Shown: in pieces, positions 57,367-64,000 of the stretch
How positions within the stretch are numbered: the first letter of the stretch is position 1
Layout: each line of letters begins with the position of its first letter
DNA from: Stenotrophomonas bentonitica
GTDB lineage: Bacteria; Pseudomonadota; Gammaproteobacteria; Xanthomonadales; Xanthomonadaceae
Assembly (NCBI RefSeq): GCF_013185915.1
Contig: NZ_JAAZUH010000001.1
Location: forward strand, 620,001 to 684,000
Direction of reading: 5' to 3'
Length of the DNA: 64,000 nucleotides
Program-made: the position numbers and the translations under genes
Notes under the pieces: model-generated
Databases searched by the model: none
Told to the model about the DNA's origin: nothing
The model's input: only the letters and a program-made list of their open reading frames with translations

Positions 57367-58856
57367 AGTTCAGGCCTCCCGACGGTTTCTCCAGTGGTTC
57401 CGGCTACCAGCTGCTTCCCCTGCGGTTTCGTCGCTTGCCTTGGGCCGGCGACCGGGTGTTCGTATCGTCGATGGCGGGAGACTGGCTCATCATGCCAGCG
57501 GAAGAGTTCCACGCATTTGTTTCACACGAACTGCCAATCGACTCTCCCTACTTGGCCGATCTGCAAGCGCGTCACCTGGCTGTCGTAGACGTCAGCAAAA
57601 GTTCGCTCGCCCCATTGCTGAGCCAATACCGTAGTCGCAAGTCGTATCTGATCGGCGGGCCAGCGCTTCACATCTTTGTGGTCTCCCTTCGCTGCCATCA
57701 CACCTGCGGCTACTGCCAGGTTTCGAGGCAAGGGGTCAACGCTCAGGCATTTGACTTGGCGGACTCCCCAGCAGAGTTGGCTGTGGACAGGCTGTTCGAG
57801 TGGCCCAGCCCCGAGCTGACTATCGAGTTCCAAGGTGGCGAGCCGCTGCTGAATTTCGAGCAGGTCATGCACATCACGCGCTTGATCGTCACGAGGAATC
57901 GGCAGGAAGGCCGGTCCCTGCGATTCGTTCTGGCTTCTACCCTCCACGATCTGACGGACGCGCAGCTCGACTTCCTAGCCGAACACCGCTTCAAGCTGTC
58001 CACGTCGCTTGACGGTCCAGAGTGGCTACACAACGCCAACCGCCCTCGCCCAGGGCGCGACAGCTATCGACGGACCGTCGAAGGGATCGAGCGCGGTCGC
58101 AAGCGCCTTGGCGATGACGCAGTCTCTGCACTGACGACTTTGACCAAGCTGAGCCTTTCTGTCCCTGGAGAGATCATTGACGAATACCGCCAGCTCGGCC
58201 TCCATTCCATCTCGCTTAGGCCTTTAAGCCCCTACGGCTTCGCTACCAAGACGGCTCGCCGAACGGGCTATTCGACCGCAGACTACTTGGCCTTCTATAA
58301 GACTGCGTTTGAACATTTAATGGCGGTCAACCACGCCGGCTACGCCATGGACGAGTCCTACGCCTCTTTGCTGCTGTCCCAACTATTTACCTCGTTTGGC
58401 CATGGCTACGTCGACCTGCGCTCGCCGTCCGGTGCCGGGTTGGGCGCCGTCATCTACGACTACGATGGTCGCGTCTACCCATCCGACGAGGCACGGATGC
58501 TCGCGGCGATGGGCGATACGACTTGGGCCTTGGGCGATGTGAGCCAGCCCGTCAGCGCCTGGCTCGAGTCCCCGGCCTTGGCATCTCTGCTCCATGCCGG
58601 CGTGGCTGAAGCCCTGCCCACATGCTCTGATTGCGCCTACGTCCCACTGTGCGGCGCTGACCCGGTCGAGCACTACGCCAGGCAAAAGAACACCGTTGGG
58701 CACCGGCCCACGAGTGATTTCTGTCAGAGAAACATGGGCCTGTTCGATTTTCTCCTAGAGCGCTTCGAGAAGGGGACCGCCAGGGACCAACGCCTCATGC
58801 AACGGTGGGCAATGCGCCACTCCACTGCCGAGGAGGCTGCCCATGCTGCCGCTTGA
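57363..58856 (+). CDS. hxsB: His-Xaa-Ser system radical SAM maturase HxsB
   Basis: A 497-residue radical SAM enzyme. The cluster motif is LRCHHTCGYCQVSRQ (CxxxCxxC, about residue 117), followed by FQGGEPLLNF, the SAM-binding glycine stretch. A C-terminal SPASM-like region carries CSDCAYVPLCGADP and DFCQRN (about residues 420-460) for auxiliary iron-sulphur clusters. Such enzymes modify peptide side chains, and HxsB is expected to act on the His-x-Ser repeats of HxsA. The start is GTG, overlapping hxsD by four bases. Confidence 0.94.
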   Translation: MKFRPPDGFSSGSGYQLLPLRFRRLPWAGDRVFVSSMAGDWLIMPAEEFHAFVSHELPIDSPYLADLQARHLAVVDVSKSSLAPLLSQYRSRKSYLIGGPALHIFVVSLRCHHTCGYCQVSRQGVNAQAFDLADSPAELAVDRLFEWPSPELTIEFQGGEPLLNFEQVMHITRLIVTRNRQEGRSLRFVLASTLHDLTDAQLDFLAEHRFKLSTSLDGPEWLHNANRPRPGRDSYRRTVEGIERGRKRLGDDAVSALTTLTKLSLSVPGEIIDEYRQLGLHSISLRPLSPYGFATKTARRTGYSTADYLAFYKTAFEHLMAVNHAGYAMDESYASLLLSQLFTSFGHGYVDLRSPSGAGLGAVIYDYDGRVYPSDEARMLAAMGDTTWALGDVSQPVSAWLESPALASLLHAGVAEALPTCSDCAYVPLCGADPVEHYARQKNTVGHRPTSDFCQRNMGLFDFLLERFEKGTARDQRLMQRWAMRHSTAEEAAHAAA

Positions 58857-60033
58857 AAGCAAAGCGGTGATCTCCAGACCGCTCGGTGCCCAGCTGCTGA
58901 AGGTCGTTGGGCTTTCAGACTTCCCATCGGCCACCTTGCCCTTTGAGCGGATGGCCCTGGACCTGCGCGATACACCGGCCGGACTGATTGGCAGCCAACT
59001 GCTGGACCTGCCCTGGGGCGGGATCGTCCAATCCCCCGAAGCCCCGCGTCTCGGCGAGCGCCCTTACCTAACAATTCTCGGCGACCAACGGGTGGCCAAG
59101 TCGGGGGACGTTATCGAAGTGGATGGACTTCGACAGCGCGTCGCCAGCCGCTACCGGCGTGGGGACAACGGGAACGTCCTCTTTGCGACGGAGCGCTGCA
59201 ACAGCTATTGCGTCATGTGCTCGCAACCGCCCAGGCAGGTCCAGGACGATTGGCGGGTCAGCCAACTCCTAGACCTCATCGATCTGATCGATTCGGATGA
59301 GCCATCCTTGGCCATCAGTGGCGGTGAGCCGACCTTGCTTGGGGACGGGCTCGTGGACGTTGTGGAGCGCTGCGCGTCAGTTCTCCCCGCAACCCACGTC
59401 CACATCCTATCGAACGGCCGCCTGCTGGATGGCTCAGCGCTGCACAGCCGCTTTGAAGGAATCCATCCCAACCTGAGCTGGGGCATCCCCCTTTACGGCG
59501 ACCATTACGGGCTTCACGACTACGTGGTCCAAAGCGAAGGGGCTTTCGCTGAGACACTCAGAGGCCTCTATGCCCTTGAGGCGGCGAAGCAGCGCGTCGA
59601 GATCCGGGTTGTGCTGGTGCGGCCCACCTTCGAGCGACTGCCGCAGATCGCACGATTCATTCAGCGCAACCTGCCGTTTGTTGAGCACGTGGCATTGATG
59701 GGGATTGAGCCCATCGGCTTTGCCAAAGCCCACCAGGCCGATATTTGGGCCGATCCGGCCGATTTCGGTGATCAGCTCGCAGCAGCCATCAATTTGTTTG
59801 ACCTTAGTGGGATTGGGGTCTCGCTCTACAACCTCCCCCTCTGCGTCATTGACCGCTCTCTGTGGCCCTATGCCGCGCAGAGCATCTCCACTTGGAAGAA
59901 CGATTACTTGCCCGCCTGCACCAGCTGCTCAATGAAGCCCAAGTGCGGCGGATTCTTCTCTTGGGTAACGCCAGCGTGGACCAGCCGGGCGGTCGCCCCC
60001 ATCAAGGAAACCGAGACATGTCCAGCGCATTGA
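58843..60033 (+). CDS. hxsC: His-Xaa-Ser system radical SAM maturase HxsC
   Basis: A 396-residue radical SAM protein, distinct from HxsB. The cluster motif is ERCNSYCVMCSQPP (about residue 120), the glycine motif is LAISGGEPTLLG, and the C terminus has CTSCSMKPKCGGFF for further clusters. The first 100 residues, before the cluster motif, form an HxsC-specific domain. It overlaps hxsB by 14 bases and hxsA by 16, so the four genes are translationally coupled. Confidence 0.94.
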   Translation: MLPLESKAVISRPLGAQLLKVVGLSDFPSATLPFERMALDLRDTPAGLIGSQLLDLPWGGIVQSPEAPRLGERPYLTILGDQRVAKSGDVIEVDGLRQRVASRYRRGDNGNVLFATERCNSYCVMCSQPPRQVQDDWRVSQLLDLIDLIDSDEPSLAISGGEPTLLGDGLVDVVERCASVLPATHVHILSNGRLLDGSALHSRFEGIHPNLSWGIPLYGDHYGLHDYVVQSEGAFAETLRGLYALEAAKQRVEIRVVLVRPTFERLPQIARFIQRNLPFVEHVALMGIEPIGFAKAHQADIWADPADFGDQLAAAINLFDLSGIGVSLYNLPLCVIDRSLWPYAAQSISTWKNDYLPACTSCSMKPKCGGFFSWVTPAWTSRAVAPIKETETCPAH

Positions 60034-60788
60034 TGATCGTCGGCGCGACGTTGGGGGCGATCGGGGCGGAGCCAAACCAGAAGCCTCAGGATTTATCGGC
60101 GTTGTCGGAAATGGATAGCAAATACGCGACGGTGCTGAGTTCTTCCCTGAACTCCGGCCGGCACAACCTTTACGCCGGGCACCGGAGCCACAGCTCCCAT
60201 CGCTCGCATAGCTCCCATCGCTCTCATTCGTCCGGCTCGGGCAGCTCTTATCGCTCCTATTCCCCGCCTGCCACCTACACGCCCCCTGCCCCTGTGCGTC
60301 AGGCCGCGCCGGCTCCAGCCCCGGCCCGGGCCCCGGCCCCGGCTCCCATCCGAACACCTACAACTCCCTACCCCCGCCCGTCCCTCACTGCGCCTGCAGC
60401 ATCCAAGCCGGCCGTCAACACGTATCGGTCCTCGGACAGTGGCTTGAACCACCTGCAAAATGAGCATCCCGCGGTTGAGCCATCGCTTGAGTCCAGCACG
60501 GTGCCTGCCCCCGACGACGCGGCTTCAACTGCAGCGCCCCCGTTCAACGACAATTTCTGGCGAGCACGGACGGTGCAGCCCCAGCGCCAGGATGCTGACG
60601 AGCTCCGAATGCTTATCATGCGTGTCCAGGCCGCGCTTTACTCCAAAGGCCTCGATCCCGGTGCCATTGATGGCGTCCTTTCGCAAAAAACCCAGACGGC
60701 CTTGCGCACCTTCCAGAGGCGCTACGGACTTCAGGTCACCGGCACCATGACTACCCCGACCCTCGACGCACTTGGTGTTCGTCTTTAG
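60018..60788 (+). CDS. hxsA: His-Xaa-Ser repeat protein HxsA (predicted modified substrate)
   Basis: A 256-residue protein with a short hydrophobic N terminus (LMIVGATLGAIGA), six His-x-Ser triplets (HRSHSSHRSHSSHRSHSS, residues about 55-72), a long Pro/Ala-rich linker (about 90-150) and a C-terminal peptidoglycan-binding domain (VQAALYSKGLDPGAIDGVLS, TALRTFQRRYGLQVTGTM). It is the presumed substrate of HxsB and HxsC, placed at the cell wall after modification. AAGGA before the ATG, within the end of hxsC, supports the start. The modification chemistry is unknown. Confidence 0.92.
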   Translation: MSSALMIVGATLGAIGAEPNQKPQDLSALSEMDSKYATVLSSSLNSGRHNLYAGHRSHSSHRSHSSHRSHSSGSGSSYRSYSPPATYTPPAPVRQAAPAPAPARAPAPAPIRTPTTPYPRPSLTAPAASKPAVNTYRSSDSGLNHLQNEHPAVEPSLESSTVPAPDDAASTAAPPFNDNFWRARTVQPQRQDADELRMLIMRVQAALYSKGLDPGAIDGVLSQKTQTALRTFQRRYGLQVTGTMTTPTLDALGVRL

Positions 60789-61015
60789 AAAGCGTATGGA
60801 GTATCTGCGCAGGAGGGCTAGGCCCGCCGGTTCCGGCGGGTGGAGACAGCGCGTGTTGAAGCGGGCGCGTGTTGAAGCGTTGGGATTGGTGTGGTGTATG
60901 CCAGTCCTAGGCGTTGCAAGGCAACTTCAATATTTGTGAACCAGCGCAGATTCCCTCCCTTGCGGATTTCGGCATCGCTGCTTCGATGTGAGGACCTTCC
61001 ACACATGGACCTTCA
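60789..61015. repeat. Short repeats downstream of hxsA
   Basis: A hairpin CCCGCCGG-tt-CCGGCGGG at 60823-60840 has no T-tract. A tandem direct repeat of GCGCGTGTTGAAGCG occurs at 60849-60863 and 60865-60879. Nothing else in this 227-base stretch can be named. Confidence 0.55.
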
Positions 61016-61360
61016 ATGCCCGCCAACACAGAACTTCGAATCGCCAGTCGCCTCCTTCCCGCTCTGATGGCGCAGAGCGGGACGCGCGACATCGCTGACC
61101 GGGAAGCCGATATTCAACACGCGCTCGATGCTGCAGCCCTGCTGATGCGTCGCTTCGCTGCCTCTCCCGCTGGGCAGGTGCAACACGCTTACGTCCCCGG
61201 TAGCGGGAGCCGCCCCACCCCACGCGCTGCGGCGGTGGACCGAGCCCAGGTCCCACCGACGTTTCCCTCTCAAGAAGAATGGCGTAAATCTCGCGGCCTA
61301 CCTCCCGCCCCAACTCCTCAGGCCGCTCGGCAGCCCTTCCCTGGACTGTCTCCCCGCTAA
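61016..61360 (+). CDS. Hypothetical protein downstream of the hxs operon
   Basis: A 114-residue protein. The first 50 residues look helical (LRIASRLLPALMAQSGTRDI, ALDAAALLMRRF); the second half is Pro/Arg/Ala-rich and probably disordered (VPGSGSRPTPRAAAVDRAQV). No family is recognised. The ribosome site is weak. It lies convergent to the relaxase gene, and a terminator follows. Confidence 0.55.
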   Translation: MPANTELRIASRLLPALMAQSGTRDIADREADIQHALDAAALLMRRFAASPAGQVQHAYVPGSGSRPTPRAAAVDRAQVPPTFPSQEEWRKSRGLPPAPTPQAARQPFPGLSPR

Positions 61361-61367
61361 AAGACAA

Positions 61368-61395
61368 AGCCCCGCCTAAGCGGGGCTCTTTCTTT
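61368..61395. terminator. Bidirectional rho-independent terminator
   Basis: Stem AGCCCCGC-ctaa-GCGGGGCT (61368-61387), followed by CTTTCTTT on the plus strand and TTGTCTTTT on the minus strand. It serves the small plus-strand gene and the convergent relaxase gene. Confidence 0.88.
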
Positions 61396-61407
61396 CAGTG
61401 CAAGCTT

Positions 61408-62931
61408 TCAGTGCACGGCTGGGGGCTTTGGTTTCGCGGTCGGCGGCGCCTGCTGCTCATCGATGCGAGTCACTTCCTGCTGCTGAGGCAGGAGTTCGCC
61501 CGGTGGGGCCAGGCCCTCTAGCTCGGAGGCACGGCGGAGAACGTCGGCATCCACCTCCGCCAGTGCCCCGTCGGATCCACGTAGCTTGGCTTTTTCAAGC
61601 TCTTTGGTCCGTTGCTCCAAGACGGACAGGCGTCGTTCCCGGCGTCGTATCCACTCCGGGCGCGAGTAGCACGCAGAGCCGAGTGGGTAATCGGAGTTGA
61701 ATCGCTCCCACTCCTGCTGGGCAATGTGATGCAACCGCTCCGCCCTCCCCAAGGCCAGCATGCGCATGGATCGACCAATGACGGCGTTTCTCAGGGCTCG
61801 AACCTGAAGCACAGCTTTTGTTACCCATTGGCGGATGGCCACGGTTTCCCCTGCATCAGCCAGTGCGTCCCGAGCCCACTCCAAGCCGGCTCGGATCCGG
61901 TGCATGGAGAGATCCGCCCTGGCGCGAGCGATGTCCTGAAGATCCCGCAATGCCTGCGCAATGCGCTCGGCAAGACTGATCGGCTCCTCTGCTTCAGTGC
62001 CCTCATGGTGCCGGCCGATGACTTGGGCCAGACGAATCCCGGAGACGCCCCGGATTTCCAGGCCCGGCGCCAAGTGGGGCACCGACGCCCGGGAGCCCCA
62101 CTCCCGACCGAGCGTCTGGCTGGCCAGCGGCCTCCCATCTCGCCCTGCCTGAAGGGAGAGCATATCCAGCTGCTCTTGGTTGCTCGCTTCGATGGTCTCG
62201 TTTTCGAGAGCAAGGCGGCTCTCCTGCCCTTTGCGTGCCAGCGCTGTGGCCGACTTGCCCAGGTGCTTGGTGGGTTCCCTGGAGAGGGCGGCGGCTTGGA
62301 GCTCATCCCCTCGGTCGGCGGCGGATCGGGCTTGTTCGGCCAGGCTCCGATGGTCGATGGTCACGGCGAGGCCCGCAGCCTCTAGGTGAGCGTTCGTGGT
62401 CTCAGCGATCATTTCCCGGACCCACTGGACCTGAGACTTCCCCGAGGCCCCGCCATCCAGCTCCCGCGTTTTCTCGCCAAAGCCCTCAGGCCCAATGCGC
62501 CTCGTGCTGGCAAGGACGTGGACGTGGTGGTTGAGCCCGTCCGGAGTGCCGGGAGAGTGGATGCTCGCCTGGACGGCGAATTGGTATCGGTCGACCAACG
62601 CTTCAGCGATGGCGAACGCGAGGTGCGCCCGCTGCTCGTCGGAGAGCTCATGCGGTAGCGAGAGCTCGAACTCACGCGCCACCGTCGAGTCCTTGCGACG
62701 CTCGGCGGCCTCCGCAACAGCCCAGAGCTCGCCGGGCACCAGCGCCCAGTCTGGCGCATCAGGGGGCGCAAGGCAGAACGTCTCGACGACGCCGCTCCTG
62801 CGGCGGTAGTCGTGCTGCTGCCCGGTGATAAGGTCGGCAAGCAACAGCCCGCCCCTGTAGGCGGCTGCGGCGACGGCCGATTGGCCCTTGGCTCGGCTAA
62901 AGGTCTTGACTGCGGTGTGGTAGATGGCCAT
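61408..62931 (-). CDS. MobA/MobL family conjugative relaxase (MobQ)
   Basis: A 507-residue relaxase that nicks the origin of transfer. The start region MAIYHTAVKTFSRAKGQSAV then AAAAYRGG places Tyr at residue 25, the same position as the catalytic Tyr of RSF1010 MobA, and NHHVHVLAS supplies the HxH metal motif at about residue 135. The second half is long coiled-coil/charged sequence. AGGAG six bases before the ATG decides the start, although the frame stays open upstream to 63069. No conjugation machinery is in the window, so the element is mobilizable and not self-transmissible on this evidence. Confidence 0.93.
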   Translation of the reverse strand: MAIYHTAVKTFSRAKGQSAVAAAAYRGGLLLADLITGQQHDYRRRSGVVETFCLAPPDAPDWALVPGELWAVAEAAERRKDSTVAREFELSLPHELSDEQRAHLAFAIAEALVDRYQFAVQASIHSPGTPDGLNHHVHVLASTRRIGPEGFGEKTRELDGGASGKSQVQWVREMIAETTNAHLEAAGLAVTIDHRSLAEQARSAADRGDELQAAALSREPTKHLGKSATALARKGQESRLALENETIEASNQEQLDMLSLQAGRDGRPLASQTLGREWGSRASVPHLAPGLEIRGVSGIRLAQVIGRHHEGTEAEEPISLAERIAQALRDLQDIARARADLSMHRIRAGLEWARDALADAGETVAIRQWVTKAVLQVRALRNAVIGRSMRMLALGRAERLHHIAQQEWERFNSDYPLGSACYSRPEWIRRRERRLSVLEQRTKELEKAKLRGSDGALAEVDADVLRRASELEGLAPPGELLPQQQEVTRIDEQQAPPTAKPKPPAVH

Positions 62932-63068
62932 GAAAACTCCTAGGAAATAGGAGTCTTTATGGACCAGCTTATGCTTTTGGCAAGCCTCGCAGAGGCTTGG
63001 GGTTCCAGGGGCGCAGCCCTTGGCGCACGCATCCGTCAGGATGCCTAAGTGCGCTCTTGCTTTGCTCA
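62932..63068 (-). other. Candidate oriT and relaxase leader
   Basis: Three inverted repeats lie between the relaxase start and the next gene: CTCCTA/TAGGAG (62937-62953) over the ribosome site; CAAGCCTC/GAGGCTTG (62981-62999); and GCATCC-gtca-GGATGC (63029-63044), followed by CTAAGTGCGCTCTTG. The last arrangement, a hairpin followed by TAAGTGCGC, resembles the nic region of RSF1010/R1162-type oriTs (TAAATGCGCCCT), which MobA-type relaxases cut. The relaxase reading frame also stays open through here. Confidence 0.6.
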
Positions 63069-63082
63069 TTGTTCTCTAAAGA

Positions 63083-63667
63083 TCAGTTTCTCGGCCCTTC
63101 CAGCACCCGGAACCAATCCCGAATCGCAAGCTTCAACCTGTCCACCTCGTCTTCAGCCAGCACACCACAATGTGCAATGGTGCCACGAAGCATATTTAGG
63201 CCGGAGAGCGCGCGGGTGACAGCAGACTGGTTGCTCAACATCCCAGCAAAGTCACTCCAGTTGTCACGAATGATCTCGCCAAGCTGACCAAAAGTGGTGT
63301 AGTCGATATTGTCATCAGATCGGCTTGACACACCAGCATTAGCCTCTCGCGTCTGATTCTTTCTAGCCTCTTCTGCCACGCCTTGGGGGACGTGCGTGCT
63401 CCACCACTCTGGACCGTGCGCTGACTCCATCGTATCAACGATTAAACGCCTAATGTCGTTCTCGAGCAGATAGAACAGCTCATAATACCTAGACATCTTT
63501 GCCGCGTTTCTTCTATTGCTGGCATCGAACTGCCTGATAAATGGCTCGAGCCTCTCATCAGAGTCGAGCGGAGCAAGGTCGGGATCCAAAGCAATGTTGT
63601 CGGCATTCAACCCCGATTGAATAACGGCGCATTTGAGCACAAAGAGCTCTATGGTGTGGTCACTCAT
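63083..63667 (-). CDS. Swt1-type HEPN domain protein
   Basis: A 194-residue protein. The C-terminal region reads LSGLNMLRGTIAHCGVLAED then EVDRLKLAIRDWFRVL, matching the Swt1-like HEPN fold with an R-x4-H motif (RGTIAH) expected of a ribonuclease active site. The N-terminal part is helical (IRQFDASNRRNAAKMSRYYE and LFYLLENDIRRLIVDTME). HEPN proteins often act as RNA-cutting effectors in defence or toxin systems. Its ATG overlaps the upstream DUF5343 stop as ATGA. Being a toxin is inference. Confidence 0.8.
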   Translation of the reverse strand: MSDHTIELFVLKCAVIQSGLNADNIALDPDLAPLDSDERLEPFIRQFDASNRRNAAKMSRYYELFYLLENDIRRLIVDTMESAHGPEWWSTHVPQGVAEEARKNQTREANAGVSSRSDDNIDYTTFGQLGEIIRDNWSDFAGMLSNQSAVTRALSGLNMLRGTIAHCGVLAEDEVDRLKLAIRDWFRVLEGPRN

Positions 63668-64000
63668 GTAAGCAGATTGGCCTTAAGGCTTCGGAAGATG
63701 GCGTTATAGACCTCAACGTTTGTCGTTTCCGGCAGGACAACGTTGATGTTGTAGGCAAGTTGCATCGTCCGCACCACTCCCTCAGAAGACGCCAGCGGTG
63801 CGCTGGCCTCTCGATCCACCGGTGCAGGTTCGACCTCCGCTACGTCCGTGTCTCGCACACCTTTAGCGTAGTCCTGAAAGACCTTGAACGTGCTGATGAT
63901 AGAGCGGACTACTGGATCCTTTTTTGGCAGTCCTGTCACCGATACCACGATGTCTGTCAGGGCAGACTCATCTGCCTTGTGAGCAAACTGGTTCCTCCTG
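63664..64000 (-). CDS. DUF5343 family protein, 5' end beyond window
   Basis: Only the C-terminal 111 residues are visible; the frame stays open to the window edge, so the gene starts further right. The visible part (FKVFQDYAKGVRD, then LAYNINVVLPETTNVEVYNA and IFRSLKANLL) matches the DUF5343 C terminus. The four-base overlap with the HEPN gene indicates a coupled two-gene module, a pairing seen in defence-type islands. Confidence 0.82.
   Translation of the reverse strand, partial: RRNQFAHKADESALTDIVVSVTGLPKKDPVVRSIISTFKVFQDYAKGVRDTDVAEVEPAPVDREASAPLASSEGVVRTMQLAYNINVVLPETTNVEVYNAIFRSLKANLLT

Noticed and set aside
60823..60840. Rho-independent terminator of hxsA
   Set aside because: The GC-rich hairpin is good but no T-tract follows on the plus strand.
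60849..60879. CRISPR-like repeat pair
   Set aside because: There are only two 15-base copies separated by one base; no spacers and no cas genes.
61612..62385. A 257-codon plus-strand gene opposite the relaxase
   Set aside because: It lies entirely opposite the relaxase gene, whose catalytic motifs are intact, and has no motif of its own.

Overview
The window reads as chromosomal DNA of a high-GC gammaproteobacterium of the Xanthomonadaceae, most likely Stenotrophomonas. Three things point there: the gene content (tex, phaCE, pssA, ppsR/ppsA, orn, tadA, mntR), an X-type VirB/VirD4 type IV secretion system with an N0-type VirB7 and a VirB8 with a proline-rich tail, and many copies of the short palindromic GTAG repeats (SMAG family) typical of Stenotrophomonas maltophilia relatives. 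No rRNA gene, complete tRNA gene or CRISPR array was seen.

Layout. 0-10.4 kb (mostly minus strand): a PAS/GGDEF diguanylate cyclase, tex, two small unknown proteins, a tightly overlapping pssA-phaE-phaC cluster (phospholipid and polyhydroxyalkanoate synthesis), a Nudix hydrolase with a DUF1249 gene, and ppsR divergent from ppsA (10.5-12.9 kb). 13-16.8 kb: an old-yellow-enzyme reductase, an EcsC-family protein, orn, tadA, mntR. 16.8-26.0 kb: a signalling block. A four-gene overlapping operon encodes a triple-receiver hybrid kinase, CheR, CheB and a receiver-kinase; divergent from it are a PAS kinase/receiver pair and a GAF-GGDEF(degenerate)-EAL protein. 26.4-42.5 kb (minus strand, read right to left): virD4, virB7-8-9-10-11-1-2-3-4-5-6 and then five tandem secreted DUF4189 proteins. 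43-45.4 kb: an MFS exporter and a SymE-toxin/HigA-antitoxin fusion behind a strongly structured leader.

From about 45.5 kb the window becomes accessory. A UvrD-type helicase with a zinc-finger tail and a thioredoxin-reductase-like gene are followed by a 1274-residue reverse transcriptase-nitrilase fusion (type 1 defence-associated RT, DRT1). Beyond DRT1 (54.18-54.69 kb) lies a decayed copy of parts of that same helicase and reductase, so the RT gene is bracketed by an intact and a broken version of its neighbours. Next come a DUF5343 gene, a hairpin-rich stretch, a 32-residue ORF and a small Cys4 protein. A stretch resembling a tRNA-Ser 3' end (56,524-56,541) looks like an attachment-site scar. 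To its right is a complete His-Xaa-Ser system (hxsD-hxsB-hxsC-hxsA: two radical SAM enzymes and a His-x-Ser repeat substrate), a MobA/MobL relaxase with a probable oriT, and a Swt1-type HEPN protein coupled to a second DUF5343 gene that runs off the window. This suggests an integrative mobilizable element carrying a radical-SAM peptide-modification system and defence-like genes.

The likeliest sources of new biology are the hxsDBCA operon on the mobilizable element, the DRT1 locus and its flanking duplication, the SymE-HigA fusion with its leader RNA, and the five DUF4189 paralogues attached to the secretion system. All similarity statements come from reading motifs; no database search was run.
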